Assembly: GCF_014203535.1 (NCBI RefSeq)
Contig: NZ_JACHJI010000007.1
Location: 62,001-126,000, forward strand
Direction: 5' to 3'
From: Streptomyces griseomycini
GTDB taxonomy: Bacteria > Actinomycetota > Actinomycetes > Streptomycetales > Streptomycetaceae
Length of the DNA stretch: 64,000 nucleotides
This document shows positions 44,366-54,200 of the stretch, one piece after another (positions within the stretch are counted from its first letter, which is position 1; each line of letters begins with the position of its first letter). A program made the translations under genes and the position numbers. The notes below the pieces were generated by a model. The model saw only the letters and a program-made list of their open reading frames with translations. It was not told the DNA's origin and searched no databases.

Positions 44366-44818
44366 ATGACCGACGGCGCCGCCGCCGCAACCGACACCCG
44401 CCCGACGAAGATCGTGTACGTCGCCGAGGCCACCGCGCACGGCGGCCGGGACGGCTATGTCACCAGCCACGACGGCCACATCGGCCTGAGGGTCGCGATG
44501 CCCCCGGAGCTGGGCGGCGACGGCGACGGCACCAACCCGGAGCAGCTCTTCGCGGCCGGCTTCAGCGCCTGCTTCCACAACGCGCTGATCCTGGTCGGCA
44601 ACCGGGCCGGCTACGACCTCGCTGGCTCCACGGTCTCCGCGAAGGTCGGCATCGGCCCCAACCGGCAGCGCGGCTACGGCCTCGCGGTCGCCCTGAGCGT
44701 CTCCCTCCCGGTCCTCGACGCCGACCTCGCGGCGCGGCTGGTGGACGCGGCCCACGAGGTCTGCCCGTACTCCAACGCCACCCGCGGCAACATCGACGTA
44801 ACGATCGTGCTCGGTTAG
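44366..44818 (+). CDS. ohr: Organic hydroperoxide resistance protein (Ohr/OsmC family)
   Basis: A 150-residue thiol peroxidase that reduces organic hydroperoxides. The two catalytic cysteines are in AAGFSACFHNAL (about residue 61) and EVCPYSNATRGN (about 128), as in Ohr. It is 110 bp after ohrR, same strand. GAAGGG lies about 9 nt before the ATG. Confidence 0.95.
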   Translation: MTDGAAAATDTRPTKIVYVAEATAHGGRDGYVTSHDGHIGLRVAMPPELGGDGDGTNPEQLFAAGFSACFHNALILVGNRAGYDLAGSTVSAKVGIGPNRQRGYGLAVALSVSLPVLDADLAARLVDAAHEVCPYSNATRGNIDVTIVLG

Positions 44819-44892
44819 CACGGCCCAGGAATCGCAGGCGGACGCCGACGGTTGCACCCACTGTCGCAGCCGAGGGGAAGGGACCGACGGAC

Positions 44893-46071
44893 GTGGGTGT
44901 GGACGTGCACGGCACGGTGGCCGAGGGCTTCGAGCCGGTCGGCGAGGCGTTCGCACGGAACTTCGAGGCGCTCGGGGAGCGGGGGGCGGCGGTCGCCGTG
45001 TACCGGGACGGGCGCAGGGTCGTGGACCTGTGGGGCGGGGCGCGGGACGTCGACGGCACCGAGCCGTGGCGGCGGGACACGGCCCAGGTCGTGCGCTCGG
45101 CGACCAAGGGCGTCGCCGCCGCCGTGCTCCTGCTGCTGCACCAGCGCGGCGAGCTGGACCTGGACGCGCCGGTCGGCCGGCACTGGCCGGAGTTCAAGGC
45201 GCACGGCAAGGAGCGGGTCCTGGTCCGGCACGTGCTGAACCACCGCGCCGGGCTCCCGGTCCTCGACCGCCCGCTCACCCCGCGGGAGGCGGCCGACCCG
45301 CTGCGGAGCGCCGAGGCGCTCGCCGCCCAGCCGCCCGCGTGGGAGCCGGGCACGGACCACGGCTACCACGCCCTCACCTACGGCTGGCTGCTCGACGAAC
45401 TGGTGCGGCGCGTGACCGGCCGGGGCGCCGGCGAGTGGATCGCGTCGGAGATCGCCGGCCCGCTGGGGCTGGACCTGTGGGTGGGCCTGCCGGACGCGCA
45501 GGCCGGCCGGGTGGGCCGGGTCGGTCCGGTCGACGCGCCGGAGCCCTCCGGCGTGCTCCGCGCCCGCCCCAAGCGCTCGGTCGCCGACGCCTACGCCGAC
45601 CCGGCCTCCCTCACCCGCCGGGCCTTCGCCGCGATCACCCCCTTCCCGGACCAGAACGACCCGGCGTTCCGCGCCGCGGCCCTGCCCGCCGCGAACGGGA
45701 TCGCGACGGCGGACGGGCTGGCCCGCTTCTACGCGTCACTGACCGGGCCGGTCAACGGCGTGCGCCTCCTCGAGGCGGCCACCGTCGACCTCGCCCGCGC
45801 CGAGGAGTCGGCGGGCCCGGACCGCGTCCTGGTCGTCGGCACCCGCTTCGGCCTCGGCTACATGCTGCACGGCGGCGCCTCCCCCTTCCTCGGCCCGGGC
45901 TCCTTCGGCCACCCCGGCCGCGGCGGCTCCCTCGGCTTCGCCGACCCGGAGACGGGCATCGCCTTCGGCTACGTCACCAACGGCTTCCGCAGGACCGTGA
46001 CGGCGGACCCCCGGGCGCAGGCGCTGATCCGGGCGGTGCGGCAGGCGCTGGGCCGGGGCGGCGACCGCTAG
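44893..46071 (+). CDS. Serine hydrolase of the beta-lactamase/esterase (EstB) family
   Basis: A 392-residue class C beta-lactamase-fold hydrolase, probably an esterase. The nucleophile is in SATKGV (S-x-x-K, about residue 70) and a Tyr in GYHALTYGWL (about 160) fits the Y-x-x motif; GHPGRGG (about 345) stands for the KTG-like box. No signal peptide, so it works in the cytoplasm. The GTG at 44893 is preceded by GAAGGGA; nearby in-frame GTGs (44899, 44905) are possible. Confidence 0.88.
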   Translation: MGVDVHGTVAEGFEPVGEAFARNFEALGERGAAVAVYRDGRRVVDLWGGARDVDGTEPWRRDTAQVVRSATKGVAAAVLLLLHQRGELDLDAPVGRHWPEFKAHGKERVLVRHVLNHRAGLPVLDRPLTPREAADPLRSAEALAAQPPAWEPGTDHGYHALTYGWLLDELVRRVTGRGAGEWIASEIAGPLGLDLWVGLPDAQAGRVGRVGPVDAPEPSGVLRARPKRSVADAYADPASLTRRAFAAITPFPDQNDPAFRAAALPAANGIATADGLARFYASLTGPVNGVRLLEAATVDLARAEESAGPDRVLVVGTRFGLGYMLHGGASPFLGPGSFGHPGRGGSLGFADPETGIAFGYVTNGFRRTVTADPRAQALIRAVRQALGRGGDR

Positions 46072-46284
46072 GTCTCCCGTTCGGATCACGCCGGGCTCGC
46101 GGGTCCCGGCACCGCTCCCGCACGCCCGGCCTCGCGGGAGGGACCCCCACCGCCGCGTCGTCGTCGGGCGGCGGGGTTCCGCCCTGCCGTCCTCCTCCGC
46201 CTCGCGACGCACGGCACCGGCCCCCGCTCCCCGATCCGAACGAAGGGCCCCGGGTGCGGCGGCCGCCGGGGGCGGCGGCCCGCC

Positions 46285-46560
46285 CTAGACGTGGATCGGG
46301 TGCGAGATGCGCCCCGACGCCTCGTCGATCTCGTCGTGCGCCTTGGTCAGCAGCCGCATGGCGAGTTCGTTCAGCGCCCGTGCGCCGGCGACCTCCTCTC
46401 CGACCCTGGGCTGATTCGCGTCGGTGTGGTGCCGGGTCGCGTGTCCGTTCGCCCGCACCGCGGTCCCGTCGGGCAGCCGGACCATCGCGACCGCGCGCGT
46501 GTGCTGGTCGTCCTCCTGGAACTCCAGCTCCACGTGCCATCCCACTGCGGTGTGCATCAT
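46285..46560 (-). CDS. DUF1876 family protein
   Basis: A 91-residue protein of a small actinobacterial family (dsRBD-like fold) of unknown function. It reads GWHVELEFQEDDQHTRAVAMVRLPDG followed by NELAMRLLTKAHDEIDEASG (each in part). A perfect GGAGGTGATC precedes the ATG at 46560. Confidence 0.85.
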   Translation of the reverse strand: MMHTAVGWHVELEFQEDDQHTRAVAMVRLPDGTAVRANGHATRHHTDANQPRVGEEVAGARALNELAMRLLTKAHDEIDEASGRISHPIHV

Positions 46561-46653
46561 GACGATCACCTCCGGAAGCTCTCATTCCAGGGTGCTCCTC
46601 CCCCCGCCCGGACGCACCCGGCCGCACGGCGGCGGTTTCCGCCGCGCACCTCG

Positions 46654-47499
46654 TCACCCCGCGCGCAGCATCAGCCCGATCCCGACGACCAGCAGTCCGG
46701 CCGCGGCGATGCGCGGGGCGCCGAAGCGCTCCTTGAAGAACAGGGCCCCGATCGCCGCCCCGACGATGACCGACGACTCGCGCAGCGCCGCGACGGGGGC
46801 GAGTTCGGCGCGGGTCTGGGCCCACAGGACGAGCGCGTACGCCGCGACGGACAGCACGGCGCCGAGCAGCCCGAGGGCCGCGTGCGGCCGGAGCAGGGCA
46901 CCCGTCCGCCGCCGCCAGCGCCACAGCGCGTACGCCGGGATCACCGTGCCCTGGACCGCCATCAGCCAGGCGGTGTACCCGAGGGGGGAGCCGGAGGCGC
47001 GGACGCCGAGCCCGTCGACGACCGTGTACGCCGCGATGGTCAGGCCGGTCGCCAGCGCCGCCCCGAGCGCCGCCCAGTCGGGCCGGCGCCCGCGCAGCCC
47101 CCACAGGGCGACGCCGGTCAGGCCCGCGCAGGACAGGACGATCCCGGCGGCGGCCCAGCCGTCCGGCACCTCGTGGGCGAACACGGCGGCGAGGACCGTG
47201 ACGACCAGGGGCGCGCTGCCCCGGGCGATGGGGTACGCCTGGCCGAAGTCACCCAGCCTGAAGGACGTCATCAGCAGCGCGTAGTACGCGATGTGGATCG
47301 CGGCCGAGCACAGCAGGTACGGCCAGGCCCCGGCCGCCGGGAACGGCACGAACGGCACCAGCGCCAGGCCGATCAGCAGCCCGCCGCCCGAGATCAGCGC
47401 GAACCCGACCAGCTTGTCGGTGATCCTGTGCGCGAGGGCGTTCCAGCCGGCGTGCGCGACCGCGGCGAGCAGGACGGCCGTGGTGACCAGCGGGGTCAC
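46654..47499 (-). CDS. EamA-family (DMT superfamily) transporter
   Basis: A 281-residue membrane protein with ten hydrophobic segments in two EamA halves, the typical size of drug/metabolite transporters. The C-terminal half ends with SSVIVGAAIGALFFKERFG, the family's conserved block. The GTG at 47499 overlaps the stop of the YbaK-like gene (GTGA), so both are translationally coupled. The substrate is unknown. Confidence 0.88.
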   Translation of the reverse strand: MTPLVTTAVLLAAVAHAGWNALAHRITDKLVGFALISGGGLLIGLALVPFVPFPAAGAWPYLLCSAAIHIAYYALLMTSFRLGDFGQAYPIARGSAPLVVTVLAAVFAHEVPDGWAAAGIVLSCAGLTGVALWGLRGRRPDWAALGAALATGLTIAAYTVVDGLGVRASGSPLGYTAWLMAVQGTVIPAYALWRWRRRTGALLRPHAALGLLGAVLSVAAYALVLWAQTRAELAPVAALRESSVIVGAAIGALFFKERFGAPRIAAAGLLVVGIGLMLRAG

Positions 47500-48008
47500 G
47501 AAGCGCGCTCGCGCACGTCCACCAGGGTGCCGCCGGCGTGGGCGATCAGCGTTCCGGGCTCCATCGGGAAGACGGTGTAGGGGGTGCCCGCCGCGGCCCA
47601 CACGATGTCGTGGTCGAGCAGGGAGCGGTCGGCGAGGACGCGGGTGGCCGTCCGGTGGCCGAAGGGGGGCACACCGCCGATGGCGTACCCGGTGGTCTCG
47701 CGCACGACGTCGGCCCTGGCCCGGGTGACCTTCTCGGCACCGAGTTCCCGGCGCACCCGCTCGACGTCCACCCGCGAGGCGCCGTCCATGAGGACCAGCA
47801 CCGGCACCTTGTCCGCGGCGAAGACCAGCGACTTGCAGATCTGGCTCAACTCGCACCCGATCGCGGCGGCGGCCTCGGCGGCGGTGCGGGTGGCCTCCGG
47901 GAAGCGGCGGACCCGCCCGGTCACCTCCGTGAGCCCCATCTCGCGCAGGGCCTCGGCGAATCGGGGGTGGGCTCCGGATCCCTCGGCGTCAGTGGCGGCT
48001 GTCGTCAT
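47496..48008 (-). CDS. YbaK/prolyl-tRNA deacylase-type editing protein
   Basis: A 170-residue protein of the YbaK/ProX trans-editing fold, which hydrolyses mischarged tRNA. Blocks seen are CELSQICKSLVF (catalytic Lys region, about residue 52), VPVLVLMDGASRVD and TGYAIGGVPPFGH (about 118), all family hallmarks. ATG at 48008 is chosen; an in-frame ATG at 48041 would add 11 residues. It is coupled to the transporter gene downstream. Confidence 0.9.
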   Translation of the reverse strand: MTTAATDAEGSGAHPRFAEALREMGLTEVTGRVRRFPEATRTAAEAAAAIGCELSQICKSLVFAADKVPVLVLMDGASRVDVERVRRELGAEKVTRARADVVRETTGYAIGGVPPFGHRTATRVLADRSLLDHDIVWAAAGTPYTVFPMEPGTLIAHAGGTLVDVRERAS

Positions 48009-48136
48009 GCAGGGCACGCTAGCGGTCGGTGTACCGGCCATGCGACCGGATTCCGCACCGGCCGCACGGGAAAGCCGGTGAGGGCGCCCCGTTCCCACGG
48101 GGCCCTCACCGGCCGGTTCTCCTGTCGGACGGGCCG

Positions 48137-50341
48137 TCAGACCCGGGCGAGTGCCCGGTCCCCGTCCCTGTCGTCCTCCGTGCGCAGGCCCTCGCCCTCG
48201 ACGTCCACGTTGGGCAGGGCCCGGTCCAGCCACTTCGGCAGCCACCAGGCCTTGTCGCCGAGCAGGGACAGGACCGCCGGGACGATCGCCATGCGGACGA
48301 CGAACGCGTCGAAGAGGACGGCGACCGCGAGGCCGAAGCCGATCATCTTGACCATCGACTCGCTGGAGCCGATGAAGCCGGAGAAGACCGCGATCATGAT
48401 CACCGCGGCGGCCGTGACCACCCGGGCGCCGTGCCGGAAGCCGGTCACCACGGCCTGGCGCGGCTTCTCGCCGTGGACGTAGGCCTCCCGCATCCGGGTC
48501 ACGAGGAACACCTCGTAGTCCATGGCCAGGCCGAAGACCACGCCGACCATGAAGATCGGCATCATCGACATGACCGGACCGGTCTGCTCCACGTTCATCA
48601 GGCCGGACAGCCAGCCCCACTGGAAGACCGCGACCACCGCGCCGAGGGCCGCCAGCACCGACAGGAGGAAGCCGAGGGCCGCCTTCAGCGGGACCAGGAT
48701 CGAGCGGAAGACCACGATCAGCAGCAGGAACGCCAGGCCGACGACCAGGATCAGGTACGGGACCAGCGCGTCGTTGAGCTTCTGGGACACGTCGATGTTC
48801 ATCGCCGTGGCGCCGGTGACCAGGACGTCGGCCTCGGTGTCGGCCTTGATGTCCGCGCCCGCGTCACGGATGTCGTGCACCAGGTCCTCGGTCGTCACCG
48901 AGGAGGGCTTGGCGTCGGGGACGACGGTGATCGTCGCCGTGTCGCCGGCCTTGTTGGGGGCCGCCGGGGACACGTTCACCACGTTGTCGAGGGCCTTGAC
49001 GTCGTCGCCGGTCCGCTTGAAGACGGCCTGCGGGTCGTCGCTGCCCCGGGCGTCGACCACGACCACCAGCGGGCCGTTGAAGCCGGGGCCGAAACCCTCG
49101 GACAGCAGGTCGTAGGCGCGGCGCTGCGTGGTGGACGTCGGCTGCGAGCCGTCGTCGGGCAGGCCCAGTTCCAGGGAGGCCGCCGGGACGGCCGCGGCGC
49201 CCAGGCCCACGACGCCGAGCAGGAGGACCGCCACGGGACGGCGCACCACGAAGCTCGCCCAGCGGGTGCCCATGTTCGGGCGCTGCGGCTTCTTCGCGGC
49301 GCGGCCGCCGCCGAGCAGCTTGCTCTTCTCGCCGGCCGGGCGGACCCTGCGGCCCGCGTGGCCGAGCAGCGCCGGGACCAGGGTGAGGGCGATGAGGACC
49401 GCGATGGCGACCGTGCCGGCGGCGGCGATGCCCATCTTGGTCAGCATCGGGATGTTGACGACCGACAGGCCGACCAGGGCGATCACGACCGTGAGGCCGG
49501 CGAAGACCACCGCGGAGCCCGCCGTGCCGACGGCGCGGCCGGCCGCCTCCTCGCGCGCGCGGCCCTCGGCCAGTTCGGCGCGGTAGCGCGAGACGACGAA
49601 CAGCGCGTAGTCGATGCCGACCGCGAGGCCGATCATCGAGGCCAGGATGGAGGTGGTGGAGCCGAGGTCGAGGGCGGAGGCCAGCGCGGTGATGGTCGCG
49701 ACGCCGATGCCGACGCCGATGACCGCGGTGAGCAGCGGCAGACCGGCCGCGAGCAGCGAGCCGAAGGTGATGACGAGGACGACCGCGGCGACGCCGATGC
49801 CGATGATCTCGGCGGTACCGGTGTGCGGGACGGCCTGGAGCGCGTCACCGCCGATCTCCACGGTCAGCCCGGCGTCGCGGGCGTCCTCGGCGGCGCCCTC
49901 CAGCGCGTCGCGGGAGGAGTCCTCCAGCTCCATGCCGGAGACCTTGTAGCTCACCGAGGCGTAGGCGATGGTGCCGTCCTGGCTGACCCCGCCGCCCTGG
50001 TAGGGATCGGTGACGCGGGCGACCTCGGAGCCGCCGGACAGCTCCCGGACGGTCTTCTGGACGGTCGCCTTGTTCCCGGCGTCGGTCATCTTCTCGCCGG
50101 CGGGCGCCTTGAAGACGACGCGGGCGGTCGCTCCGTCGGCGCTGGAGCCGGGGAAGCGCTCCTCCAGCAGGTCGAAGGCCTTCTGGGCCTCGGTGCCGGG
50201 TATGGAGAAGGAGGTGGTGCCGGCCGCCGGGGCGCCGGCCGCGCCGGCGCCCGCGAGCGCCAGCAGCGCCACCCAGAACAGGGCTACGAGATGCCGTCGC
50301 CGGAAGGCGAACCGGCCGAGTCGGTAGAGGAAAGTGGCCAC
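48137..50341 (-). CDS. MMPL-family RND-type transporter
   Basis: A 734-residue exporter of lipids or drugs. It has about 12 membrane segments in two repeats, each with a large outer loop (about residues 45-180 and 400-545) and the Asp-Tyr pairs of the proton relay (GIDYALFVVSRYR near 250 and AMDYEVFLVTRMRE near 600). GTG at 50341, with GGGAG upstream. A TetR regulator gene lies about 100 bp upstream on the same strand and probably represses it. Confidence 0.93.
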   Translation of the reverse strand: MATFLYRLGRFAFRRRHLVALFWVALLALAGAGAAGAPAAGTTSFSIPGTEAQKAFDLLEERFPGSSADGATARVVFKAPAGEKMTDAGNKATVQKTVRELSGGSEVARVTDPYQGGGVSQDGTIAYASVSYKVSGMELEDSSRDALEGAAEDARDAGLTVEIGGDALQAVPHTGTAEIIGIGVAAVVLVITFGSLLAAGLPLLTAVIGVGIGVATITALASALDLGSTTSILASMIGLAVGIDYALFVVSRYRAELAEGRAREEAAGRAVGTAGSAVVFAGLTVVIALVGLSVVNIPMLTKMGIAAAGTVAIAVLIALTLVPALLGHAGRRVRPAGEKSKLLGGGRAAKKPQRPNMGTRWASFVVRRPVAVLLLGVVGLGAAAVPAASLELGLPDDGSQPTSTTQRRAYDLLSEGFGPGFNGPLVVVVDARGSDDPQAVFKRTGDDVKALDNVVNVSPAAPNKAGDTATITVVPDAKPSSVTTEDLVHDIRDAGADIKADTEADVLVTGATAMNIDVSQKLNDALVPYLILVVGLAFLLLIVVFRSILVPLKAALGFLLSVLAALGAVVAVFQWGWLSGLMNVEQTGPVMSMMPIFMVGVVFGLAMDYEVFLVTRMREAYVHGEKPRQAVVTGFRHGARVVTAAAVIMIAVFSGFIGSSESMVKMIGFGLAVAVLFDAFVVRMAIVPAVLSLLGDKAWWLPKWLDRALPNVDVEGEGLRTEDDRDGDRALARV

Positions 50342-50441
50342 GGGGGCGTACTCCCGATCAGGTCGTGGGTACTTCGGGGCAGGGTGGATCAGCCCGACGA
50401 CGTGAGCGGTGGCGTCAGGTGCTGGGTGACCGGGGGGACGG

Positions 50442-51041
50442 TCAGTGGGTGGGGACGCCGAGGGCGGGGAGGACCACGGCGTCGATGTACGAGACGAGGA
50501 ACTCCCGCGTGGGCGGCAGGTCGTCGATCAGCGTCCGGGTGGCGAACGCGCCGACGAGCATGTGCACCATGTAGTCCGGCGCGGGGTTGTCGGGGCGGAC
50601 CTCGCCCCGGTCGACCGCCCGCCGGACGATCCGCCGGAACTCCTCGACCTCCGGTTCGACCATGAGTTCCTTGAACGCCTGACGCAGGTCGTCGTTCATG
50701 TGCACGGCCATGGCCAACGCCCGCATCAGGGCGGCGTTCTGCTCCATGGAGCAGTCGTCCTCACGCGCGACGATGGCGTGCAGGTCGCCGCGCAGGGAAC
50801 CGGTGTCGATGTCGGCGATGCCGCCCGGCTTCTGGTTCCGCATCGCCCTCACCACCAGCTCGGCCTTGCCGCCCCACTGGCGGTAGAGGGTGGCCTTGCT
50901 GGACCGGGTGCGGGCGGCGACGGCGTCCATGGTGAGGGCGTCGTAGCCGACCTCGCGGACCAGGTCGAGCACGGCCCGGTACAGCTCGGCCTCACGCTCG
51001 GGGGTGATCCGGCTGCGACGCGCCGTCGCGGCTTCGCCCAT
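50442..51041 (-). CDS. TetR-family regulator of the MMPL transporter
   Basis: A 199-residue regulator; the HTH is MDAVAARTRSSKATLYRQWGGKAEL (shown in parts: MDAVAARTRSSK, ATLYRQWGGKAEL; about residues 40-65) and the ligand domain is of the TetR_C_11/AcrR type. ATG at 51041 has AGAAGGTGA 8 nt upstream; GTG at 51050 is also possible. Palindromes CGAAAC-C-GTTTCG at 51129 and a variant at 51082 lie just upstream and would suit autorepression. Confidence 0.9.
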   Translation of the reverse strand: MGEAATARRSRITPEREAELYRAVLDLVREVGYDALTMDAVAARTRSSKATLYRQWGGKAELVVRAMRNQKPGGIADIDTGSLRGDLHAIVAREDDCSMEQNAALMRALAMAVHMNDDLRQAFKELMVEPEVEEFRRIVRRAVDRGEVRPDNPAPDYMVHMLVGAFATRTLIDDLPPTREFLVSYIDAVVLPALGVPTH

Positions 51042-51081
51042 TCCGCTCACCTTCTCCCTCGGTCCGGCTCATCGCGCCGAA

Positions 51082-51141
51082 CGACACCGTTTCGTACACA
51101 TCGAATGTACCCCACTCCCGCAAAGAAACGAAACCGTTTCG
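51082..51141. promoter_or_regulatory. TetR operator candidates
   Basis: CGAAAC-C-GTTTCG at 51129-51141 is a perfect dyad; CGACAC-C-GTTTCG at 51082-51094 is an imperfect copy. Both lie between the divergent TetR and tricorn genes, so both genes may be controlled. Confidence 0.6.
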
Positions 51142-51217
51142 TACGTGCTCTGGGTCACGTCCCCGCCGCCCCCCCCCCCGCCCGCCCGAGTTGCTGCGGC
51201 CCGCCCCCCGGAAAAGC

Positions 51218-54200
51218 ATGGGAAGGGTGAGCTATCTGCGCCTGCCGCACCTCAACGGCGACCTGCTGTGCTTCGTGGCCGAGGACGACCTCTGGCTGGC
51301 CCCGCTCGACGGCCCTGGCCGGGCCTGGCGGCTCACCGTCGACCGCACCAAGCTCGGTCACCCCCGCTTCTCGCCCGACGGCCGTCACATCGCGTACACG
51401 AGCTGGCGCAGTCTGGACCCCGAGGTCCACCTCGTCCCGGTGGACGGCGGCCCGAGCACCCGGCTGACCTACTGGGGCAACTCCGACACCCGGGTCTGCG
51501 GCTGGGCGCCCCCCGACGGGGACGGCAGCGCCGAGATCCTCGCCGTCGCCTCGTACGGCGAGCCCTTCTCGCACTTCACCTGGGCCTACAAGATCGCCTG
51601 CGACGGCAGCCCGGGCCGCAAGCTGCCCTGGGGCCCGGTGACCGACATCCAGGTCGCCGACCTCGCCGGGGAGCGCAGGTCGCTGCTGCTCACCGGCACC
51701 CCGCCGCACGAGCCGGCCTCCTGGAAGCGCTACCGGGGCGGGGCCACGGGCAGGCTGTGGCTGCACGGGCGGCGGCTGCTCGAGGGCGTCGACGGCCATC
51801 TGCACTCCCCGATGTTCGTCGGCGGCCGGATCGCCTTCCTCTCCGACCACGAGGGCGTCGGCAACCTGTACTCGTGCGCGTACGACGGCTCCGACCTGCG
51901 CCGCCACACCGACCACGACGCCTTCTACGCCCGGCACGCCGCCAGCGACGGCACCCGGGTCGTCTACCAGTGCGCCGGCGACCTGTGGATCGTGGAGGAC
52001 CTGTCCCCCGGCTCCGTCCCGCGCCGGCTCGACGTACGGCTGGGCGGGCCGCGCGCCGGGCGGCGCCGGTACCAGGTCCCCGCCGCCCACCACCTGGACG
52101 GGATCTCGGTCGACGAGACCGGCCGGGCGAGCGCCGTCGTCGTCCGCGGCAGCCTGTACTGGCTCACCCACCGCGACGGTCCCGCGCGCACCCTCACCGA
52201 CACCCCGGGCGTGCGGGTGCGGCTGCCGGAGATGCTCGGCGCGAGCGGACGGGTGGCGTACGTGACGGACGCCGAGGGCGAGGACGCCGTCGAGATCGCC
52301 TCCCTGCCCCGGGCGAGCGGCCAGCGCCCGCCCCGGCGGCTGGCCTCCGGGCAGGTGGGCCGGGTGCTGGAGATGGCGGCGGACCCGGACGGGGAGCGGC
52401 TGGCCGTCGCCGCGCACGACGGGCGGCTGCTGCTGGTCGACACGGACGAGGAGGGGGACGGCGGGGTCACCGAGCTGATCCGCTCCGTCAACGGGCCGGT
52501 GCGCGACCTCGCCTTCTCCCCCGACGGCGCGTGGCTGGCCTGGTCGCACCCCTGGATCGGGCGGTCGCTGCGGCAGATCAAGCTCGCCCGGATCGCCGGA
52601 ACGACGGAGGGGGCCCGGACGGTCGTCGACGTCACCAACGGCCGCTTCGAGGACGAGAACCCGGTCTTCACCCGGGACGGCCGCTACCTCGCCTTCCTGT
52701 CCTGGCGCGGCTTCGACCCGGTGTACGACGTGCACACCGGCGACCTGTCCTTCCCGCTGGGCTGCCGCCCCTACCTGGTGCCGCTGTCCTCGGCGACCCC
52801 CTCCCCGTTCGCCCTGAACCCCGAGGGCCGCCCGGCCGCCGGGGGCCTGGACCCGGTGGAGAGCGAGGACGCGGAGGAGGGCGGCGAAGGCGGTGCGGTG
52901 ACCATCGAGGCGGAGGGACTGGAGAGCAGGGTCACCCCCTTCCCGGTCACCGCCTCCAAGTACTCGGCGCTGCACCCGGTCGCGGGCGGCGGCCTGGTGT
53001 GGCTGCGCTGGCCGATCTCCGGCGCGCTCGGCGAGACCTTCGCCAATCCCAACGACGTCAGCGGCCGGCCGACCCTGGAGTACTTCAACGTCAGCAAGGC
53101 GAAGAAGTCCGAACTCGTCGACCACCTCGACTTCTTCTCCGTCAGCGGCGACGGCACCCGGCTGGTCGTGGTCGACGAGGGCGAACTGCGCGCGGCCCCC
53201 TCCACCGAACCCGGGGACAGCGACTCCACGGTGTGGATCGACGCCCGCCGCATCCTGCACGAGGCCGACCCGGCGGCGGAGTGGCGCCAGGCGTACGCGG
53301 AGGCCGGACGGCTGATCCGTGCCTACTTCTGGGATCCCGGCATGTGCGGCATCGACTGGGACGCGGTGCTGGAGCAGTACCGCCCGCTGGTCGAACGGGT
53401 CGCCTCCCCCGACGAGTTCGCGGACCTGCTGCGCGAGGTGCTCGGCGAGCTCGGCACCTCCCACGCCTACGTCACCGCCGCCCGCCGCAACGAGGGCCCG
53501 CCGCACTACCAGCGCCGCCAGGGCCTGCTCGGCGCCAACCTCGTGCCCCGCGAGGAGGGTTGGACGGTCAAGCGCATCCTGACCGGCGACTCCTCCGACT
53601 CCCGGGCCCGTTCCCCGCTGGCCGGCACCGGCATCCGCGAGGGCGCGGTCCTCACCCACGTCGACGGCCGCCCGGTGGACCCGGTCGCCGGCCCCTACCC
53701 GCTGCTCGCGGGCGCGGGCGGCACGACGACGGAGCTGACCTTCCGCCCGCCCGCCGCCCGCCACCGCCCTTCCGCGGAAGGCCCTCCGGGCCCCTCCGGT
53801 TCCGAGGGTGAGGGCCCGCCCCGCCGGGTCGCCGTCGTCCCGCTGGTCGACGAGACGCCGCTGCGCTACCAGGACTGGGTGGCCAAACGGCGGTCGGTGG
53901 TGCGGGAGTTGAGCGACGGCCGGTGCGGCTACCTGCACATCCCCGACATGGGAGGCTCGGGCTGGGCCCAGTTCAACCGCGATGTCCGCATGGAGGTGTC
54001 CCGCCCGGCGCTGATCGTGGACGTGCGCGGCAACGCCGGCGGCCACATCAGCGAGCTGGTCGTCGAGAAGCTGACCCGCACCATCCTGGGCTGGGACCTC
54101 ACGCGCGACGCCCAGCCGGTGTCGTACGCCTCCAACGCCCCGCGCGGACCGGTGGTGGCGCTCGCGGACGAGGCGACCAGCTCCGACGGCGACATGATCA

